From Proteiniclasticum sediminis (GTDB lineage Bacteria; Bacillota; Clostridia; Clostridiales; Clostridiaceae), in contig NZ_JAGSCS010000007.1 of assembly GCF_018128025.1 (NCBI RefSeq), positions 62,001 through 126,000 of the forward strand: a stretch of 64,000 nucleotides of DNA. The letters run 5' to 3'. Below are positions 60,038-64,000 of the stretch, one piece after another. The notes under the pieces are model-generated. The model had not been told where the DNA came from, did no database searches, and saw only the letters and a program-made list of their open reading frames with translations. Position 1 is the stretch's first letter. The number at the start of each line of letters is the position of its first letter. The position numbers were made by a program, and so were the translations under genes.

Positions 60038-61696
60038 ATGCGAATTATTATCATCGGCGCCGTGGCGGCGGGAACTTCTGCTGCAGCCAAAGCAAGACGA
60101 AACGGTGAAAGCCATGAGATCGTTATTTACGAGAAGGACACCTACATTTCGTATTCCGGCTGCGGTATGCCCTACTATCTGGGCGGAGAGGTGGAAAACG
60201 GGGAAGAACTGACCCCGCGCAATCCCGAGTTTTTTAAGAGCAAGTACAATGTGGATGTATTGACTGCCCATGAAGTCCTCAGCGTGGATCCAGGTAAACA
60301 GTCGCTCCAGGTGAAGAATCTCGTCACCGGTGAGGTCTTTGAAGATCACTATGACAAGCTCATTCTTGCCACCGGGGCAGCGGCGGCGGTTCCCCCCATT
60401 CCAGGACGGGAACTGGCCCATGTGTTTACCCTCCGAAACATCAATGACATGTACCGCATCCGGGCGTATCTGGATACGAAGTCGCCGAAACAGGCGGTCA
60501 TTGTGGGCACGGGATTCATTGGACTGGAGCTGGCAGAAAACTTTGTTAAACAGGGAATGAATGTCACCCTGGTGGAAATGCTCCCCCAAGTGACCCCTGG
60601 ACTGGACAGCGATATGGCAGATATGGTGGAAAGCCATCTGGAGAAAAAAGGCGTTCTTGTGCTCACTGGATCCACCGTGGAGGAAATCCGGGAGAAGGAT
60701 GTCCGCATCTCCCAAGATCGGGAGGTCAAAGCGGATCTTGTCATCCTTGCCACGGGAGTTCGACCCAATGTTGCCCTCGCCAAAACGATGGGCGTAGCTT
60801 TGGGGTCCACTGGGGCCATTGCGGTGAACGCGCATATGGAGACCTCTTTGCCCGGAGTCTATGCCTGCGGTGACTGCATTGAGCAGTTCCATGTGGTGAC
60901 CGGGAAGCCTGTCTATCGCCCCTTGGGTTCCACAGCCAATAAAACCGGACGAATTGCCGGCCATAATGCCACAGGCGGAGATTTGGAGTTCCGTGGGGTT
61001 TTGGGCACCGGAATTTTCCGGGTGTTTGATCTGACCGTGGCTCAGACCGGACTTAGCACCACGGAAGCAGAGAAGGAAGGATACGAGGTATCCATCAGTC
61101 ATAACATCAAGCCCAATAAGCCCGAGTACATGGGCGGTCGGGAGATGGTGATCAAATCCGTGGCGGACAAGAAAGATGGAAGACTCCTGGGTGTCCAGAT
61201 CGTGGGAGAAGAAGGCGTGGACAAGCGTATTGATGTCTTTGCCACGCTCATCACCTTCGGGGCCAAGGTCAGTGATCTCGTCCATTTGGATCTGGCCTAT
61301 GCACCACCATTTTCCACGACCAAAGATCCTGTTCTGTATACCGGGATGATCCAGGAAAATGCCATCTATGGAGGAAGACCGCTCATGACCCCAGAGGAGC
61401 TGACAAAGCTCCAGGCCGAGGGAAAAACCATCCAGGTGCTGGACACCCGGGTGAAGAAGCAATTTGAGGCGGGTCATGTGGATGAGGCAAAAAATCTTCC
61501 TCATTCCGATGTGCGAGGCTCCCTGGACAGTCTGAAGAAGGATGTCATCACGGTGACCTACTGCAATAAGGGAACCACGGGCAATGCGGTGCAGAATATC
61601 CTCCTCAATGAAGGATTCAAGGAAGTCTACAATTTATCGGGAGGGCACAAGAATTTTGCCCGGTTCCGGGAACATCAGAAAAAAACGAAGAAGTAG
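60038..61696 (+). CDS. CoA-disulfide/persulfide reductase with C-terminal rhodanese domain
   Basis: 552 aa. The pyridine nucleotide-disulfide reductase part has IIGAVAAGTSAAAKARRNG, the single active Cys in SYSGCGMPYYLGG (about residue 48), NAD motif VGTGFIGLELAENF and FAD motif VYACGDC. The last 110 residues are a rhodanese domain (VLDTRVKKQFEAGHVDEAKNLPHSDV) with active Cys in VTYCNKGTTGNA (about 508). CoADR-Rhd fusions reduce CoA persulfide and polysulfide, releasing sulfide. This links functionally to the thiol/persulfide genes at 8.9-12 kb, although no CsoR-like operator is seen here. GTGAGGAG precedes the ATG. Confidence 0.92.
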   Translation: MRIIIIGAVAAGTSAAAKARRNGESHEIVIYEKDTYISYSGCGMPYYLGGEVENGEELTPRNPEFFKSKYNVDVLTAHEVLSVDPGKQSLQVKNLVTGEVFEDHYDKLILATGAAAAVPPIPGRELAHVFTLRNINDMYRIRAYLDTKSPKQAVIVGTGFIGLELAENFVKQGMNVTLVEMLPQVTPGLDSDMADMVESHLEKKGVLVLTGSTVEEIREKDVRISQDREVKADLVILATGVRPNVALAKTMGVALGSTGAIAVNAHMETSLPGVYACGDCIEQFHVVTGKPVYRPLGSTANKTGRIAGHNATGGDLEFRGVLGTGIFRVFDLTVAQTGLSTTEAEKEGYEVSISHNIKPNKPEYMGGREMVIKSVADKKDGRLLGVQIVGEEGVDKRIDVFATLITFGAKVSDLVHLDLAYAPPFSTTKDPVLYTGMIQENAIYGGRPLMTPEELTKLQAEGKTIQVLDTRVKKQFEAGHVDEAKNLPHSDVRGSLDSLKKDVITVTYCNKGTTGNAVQNILLNEGFKEVYNLSGGHKNFARFREHQKKTKK

Positions 61697-61763
61697 AAGA
61701 GAAAGCCTCGGGAGGGAAGCTCCCGATCGGGTTCTTAATCGGAAGTTAAGTTGAATTTCCCCA

Positions 61764-61801
61764 CAAAAAAAGTGCAGCCGTTTTATGGGCTGCACTTTTT
61801 T
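61764..61801. terminator. Bidirectional terminator
   Basis: AAAAAAGTGCAGCC / GGCTGCACTTTTTT stem with GTTTTATG loop. It lies between convergent genes. Confidence 0.88.
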
Positions 61802-61807
61802 GTCAGG

Positions 61808-62089
61808 TTATGCTTCTTCCCGGGACAGGACATCCTGCCATTCGGGGGTTTTTTCCAGGACGGACCGGGCATAGTGACATTCCGGGCGAACTTTTCGGTG
61901 GGTGTTCCGGGCCAGTTCCACCATGCCGTAGACGAGCTTCTTTCCAAGACCTAGGCCATTGTAGCCGTCAAAGACATAGGTGTGCTCCACGATGAAGAGC
62001 TCGCCTTCTTCGCGGTAGGTGATCTCTCCCGCTTCGATGCCCGCTTCATCGGTGAGATAGAGCCGGTTAGTTCCCTGATTTAGTGTCAT
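61808..62089 (-). CDS. Small GNAT-like N-acetyltransferase (YidJ/Gcn5-related, DUF4440-free)
   Basis: 93 aa. It is the short acetyltransferase type with strands LYLTDEAGIEAGEITYR and LFIVEHTYVFDGYNGLGLGKKLV (acetyl-CoA loop GLGLGKKL), ending KVRPECHYARSVLEKTPEWQDVL. The ECHYAR Cys is conserved in this mini-GNAT family. Substrate unknown. GGAGG precedes the ATG. Confidence 0.85.
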   Translation of the reverse strand: MTLNQGTNRLYLTDEAGIEAGEITYREEGELFIVEHTYVFDGYNGLGLGKKLVYGMVELARNTHRKVRPECHYARSVLEKTPEWQDVLSREEA

Positions 62090-62231
62090 GGTGTCCTCCT
62101 TTATTCGGTAAATTACCCTGATTTTATCATACCCCCCAGAGATTGGGTAGGGAAATGCTTTTCAGCTTCAGCGAGGAGGCATAGAATAGAGAGAACAGGG
62201 ATGCAAAATATGAGAAGCGAGGGAGAAGAAC

Positions 62232-62726
62232 ATGCAGAAAATCCGAAAAGCCAACGCGGGTGACAGTCCCGCAATTGCGGCGATTTACCGCTACTATGTG
62301 GAGGAGACAGCCATATCCTTTGAACTGACTGCACCGAGGGAGGAAGAGATGGCCCGGAGGATAGCGGCGGTTCAGGAAAAATACCCGTATCTGGTCCTGG
62401 AGGAGCAGGGAGAGGTCCTGGGCTATGCCTATGCTTCCCGGTATCGGGACCGGGCAGCCTATGATCGAACGGCAGAGATTTCCGTTTATCTTCGACGGGA
62501 TGCCCAGGGTCAGGGGCGGGGAAAAGCCTTACTGGCAGCGCTTCTTCAGCAATTGAAGGAACAGGGTATCATGACCGTGGTGGCGGTGATCACCTCTGGA
62601 AATCAGCCCTCGTTGGACTTTTTTCTCTCCCAGGGCTTTCAGTATGCGGGCACCCTAGAAAACGTAGGTTTCAAAAATGGTGCTTGGCATGGGATCAGCC
62701 AGTGTACGCTTCCCTTGGGATTCTAA
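62232..62726 (+). CDS. GNAT N-acetyltransferase, phosphinothricin acetyltransferase-like
   Basis: 164 aa. The family shows IRKANAGDSPAIAAIYRYYVEETAISFE, GYAYASRYRDRAAYDRTAEISVYLRRDAQGQGRGKALL (acetyl-CoA motif QGQGRGKAL) and GFQYAGTLENVGFKNGAWH near the end. This is the pattern of PAT/Bar-like amino-acid acetyltransferases such as YwnH. GGGAGAAG precedes the ATG. Confidence 0.88.
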   Translation: MQKIRKANAGDSPAIAAIYRYYVEETAISFELTAPREEEMARRIAAVQEKYPYLVLEEQGEVLGYAYASRYRDRAAYDRTAEISVYLRRDAQGQGRGKALLAALLQQLKEQGIMTVVAVITSGNQPSLDFFLSQGFQYAGTLENVGFKNGAWHGISQCTLPLGF

Positions 62727-62743
62727 GGGATCGTCAAGAAAGT

Positions 62744-62772
62744 TTGCACCGGGGAAAAAGCCTGACTATAAT
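62744..62772 (+). promoter_or_regulatory. Promoter of the ECF S-component gene
   Basis: TTGCAC, 17-base spacer, TATAAT, 45 bases before the proposed start. Confidence 0.7.
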
Positions 62773-62817
62773 GGAGTCATGGCCTTAAGGCTAAATCAGA
62801 AAATGGAAGTGACGACA

Positions 62818-63405
62818 ATGCGATCCACCCAAGATAAAGTCTACCAGATGACTACTGCCGCGCTCCTTTGCGCCGTGGGAATTCTTATCCCCCTGATTTC
62901 TCCCGTTAAGCTGGTGCTGGAACCGGCTTCCTATACCCTGGCCAGTCATGTGCCGATTTTCATGGCCATGGCCCTGTCACCCGCCACCGCCCTCTTTGTG
63001 GCCGTGGGGACGACCTTAGGATTTTTCCTGTCGGGTTTTCCTCTGGTGGTGGTGATGCGGGCAGCCAGCCACAGCCTTTGGGCTTATTTTGGCGCGCGCA
63101 TCCTAGTCCGAAAACCATGGATCCTGGAGAAGTTTTCCCGCCGCTTCGGGTTTAACCTCATGCTGGGACTGGTCCATGCGCTTTTGGAAATGCTGGTGGT
63201 CATGCCTTTCTATTTTGGCCAGCAAATGTCTGCCGGATACTATTCTAAAGGTTTCCTTCTTTCCGTGGTGCTCCTGGTGGGCGTGGGCACGGTGATTCAC
63301 AGCATGATTGACTTTACGCTGGCCCGGATCATCTGGGAGCCCCTGAGTAAAGCCGCAAAGCTGAAAAATCGGGCGAAATCCGACCATTCTGCCGTGCAGT
63401 CCTGA
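62818..63405 (+). CDS. ECF transporter S component, NiaX-like (niacin) candidate
   Basis: 195 aa with about six helices. Residues 1-100 (VYQMTTAALLCAVGILIPLISP, LEPASYTLASHVPIFMAMALSPATALFVAVGTTLGFFL) closely resemble the NiaX niacin-binding component of energy-coupling factor transporters. Such a component needs the shared EcfA/T module, not in this window. The start is uncertain: ATG 62818 follows GGAAGTG, while ATG 62803 and 62779 are also in frame after the promoter. No riboswitch or NiaR site was recognised. Confidence 0.65.
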   Translation: MRSTQDKVYQMTTAALLCAVGILIPLISPVKLVLEPASYTLASHVPIFMAMALSPATALFVAVGTTLGFFLSGFPLVVVMRAASHSLWAYFGARILVRKPWILEKFSRRFGFNLMLGLVHALLEMLVVMPFYFGQQMSAGYYSKGFLLSVVLLVGVGTVIHSMIDFTLARIIWEPLSKAAKLKNRAKSDHSAVQS

Positions 63406-63423
63406 TCTCTTTGGACGGAAGGT

Positions 63424-63453
63424 TTGTTCGGGGCTATGCTTTTCGGGTATAAT
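63424..63453 (+). promoter_or_regulatory. Promoter of the ABC ATPase gene
   Basis: TTGTTC, 18-base spacer, TATAAT, about 95 bases before the ATG. Confidence 0.55.
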
Positions 63454-63548
63454 GAAAGAGGTATTGAAAAAATATCGCTAAAATATCCTTCTTTTGCTGA
63501 GGAATGACATCATGGAAGGCAGCAGTGGAAGAGAAAAAGGAGTTCATC

Positions 63549-64000
63549 ATGACCTTGGAACTAAACCGCGTGGCGAAGGCCTACGCCCAAAAAGAAGTCC
63601 TGAAAGACATCACCTTCTCCTTTGAAAAAGGAAAAATCTATGCGCTTCTTGGCCGAAACGGTGCCGGGAAGACGACGCTGTTCAACATTCTGGCCGATGA
63701 GATTCCCAAGGATGGGGGAGCCATGGCCCTGGTGGAAGAACAGGGAGCCCGGCCGCTGAGTACGGAGGATCTCGCCTATGTCTACTCCTCGCCGATTCTT
63801 CCGGATTTTCTCACAGGGTATGAGTTTATCCGCTTCTTCCGGGATCTCCATGAAAATCGGATCGATGATCTTCGGCCTTTGGATGAATACTTCGACATGA
63901 TGCAGATTCTGCCGGAGGATCGGCACCGGCTCATCAAGGAGTACTCCCACGGCATGAAGAACAAGCTGCAGATGATGCTGTTCCTCATCGCCAAACCTCC
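63549..64000 (+). CDS. ABC transporter ATP-binding protein, partial (runs off the window)
   Basis: The first 150 codons of an ABC ATPase, beginning MTLELNRVAKAYAQKEVLKD. Walker A is LLGRNGAGKTTLFN, the Q-loop region is YVYSSPILPDFLTGYEF and the signature is YSHGMKNKLQM. Walker B lies beyond the window. YSHGMKNK is like the bacitracin/lantibiotic-resistance and ABC-2 type exporters. AAAGGAG precedes the ATG. A membrane partner would be expected downstream. Confidence 0.88.
   Translation, partial: MTLELNRVAKAYAQKEVLKDITFSFEKGKIYALLGRNGAGKTTLFNILADEIPKDGGAMALVEEQGARPLSTEDLAYVYSSPILPDFLTGYEFIRFFRDLHENRIDDLRPLDEYFDMMQILPEDRHRLIKEYSHGMKNKLQMMLFLIAKP

Noticed and set aside
60017-61504. 495-codon minus-strand frame opposite the CoA-disulfide reductase gene
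   Set aside because: The plus-strand protein is unambiguous. The minus frame has no domain or binding site.

Overview
The window looks like a chromosomal segment of an anaerobic Firmicute, most likely a clostridial lineage. Housekeeping genes have strong GGAGG-type ribosome binding sites, short intergenic gaps, TATAAT promoters and hairpin/U-tract terminators. The gene families (DegV, LtaS-like sulfatase, zinc-ribbon mini-proteins, DUF960, DUF5692, DUF6320, DUF4179) are typical of Firmicutes. Most of the window is GC-balanced to GC-rich. About 28.9-42.2 kb is visibly AT-richer in its outer parts and carries defence and mobile genes, so I read it as an acquired island.

Layout. 1-9.3 kb: a degV gene broken by an in-frame TAG, a heterodimeric ABC exporter, a 52-aa zinc-ribbon protein, rsgA, topB and a DUF302 gene. 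9.4-12.2 kb (minus strand): a redox operon of thioredoxin reductase, two-domain thioredoxin-like protein, DUF6132 and a membrane 4Fe-4S protein. It and the DUF302 gene share the same promoter design, with a CsoR/CstR-like operator in the -35/-10 spacer. 12.3-16.4 kb: cell-wall amidase, DivIVA-like coiled-coil protein, and an ECF sigma factor with a DUF4179 membrane partner. 17.2-25.0 kb: a complete oppABCDF oligopeptide importer and an LtaS-type enzyme.

25.0-27.6 kb holds the most intriguing module. A minus-strand XRE regulator with a helical C-terminal domain is divergent from a 44-aa secreted peptide gene and a lone ABC nucleotide-binding domain in which Walker A, signature, Walker B and Q-loop are all degenerate. 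A 24-bp inverted repeat lies at the peptide promoter. This has the layout of an RNNP-type peptide-pheromone circuit (PlcR/PapR, Rgg), and an Opp importer lies just upstream.

27.7-28.9 kb: SDR oxidoreductase and Nudix hydrolase. 29.2-41.5 kb: defence island with an AbiEi/AbiEii toxin-antitoxin pair under a 34-bp operator, a PLD-helicase-DUF3427 protein, a decayed cysteine-rich/HNH-like gene, an IS21 istA remnant, and a four-gene restriction-modification operon. In that operon a GIY-YIG/helicase protein carries the front half of an N6-adenine methyltransferase and the next gene carries the NPPY half, which contains a 15-bp tandem repeat.

42.2-50.1 kb: DUF960, an FAD oxidoreductase co-transcribed with a transposase-derived DNA-binding protein, and a divergent hypB / Fe-S flavoprotein / hypA / DUF5692 operon with no hydrogenase in view. 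50.2-64 kb: DUF3267 protein, an esterase/acyltransferase/DUF6320 operon, DMT transporter, a sugar isomerase plus 2-hydroxyacid dehydrogenase operon behind a cre-like palindrome, CoA-disulfide reductase with rhodanese domain, two acetyltransferases, a NiaX-like ECF S-component and the start of an ABC ATPase. No rRNA, tRNA or CRISPR array was seen.
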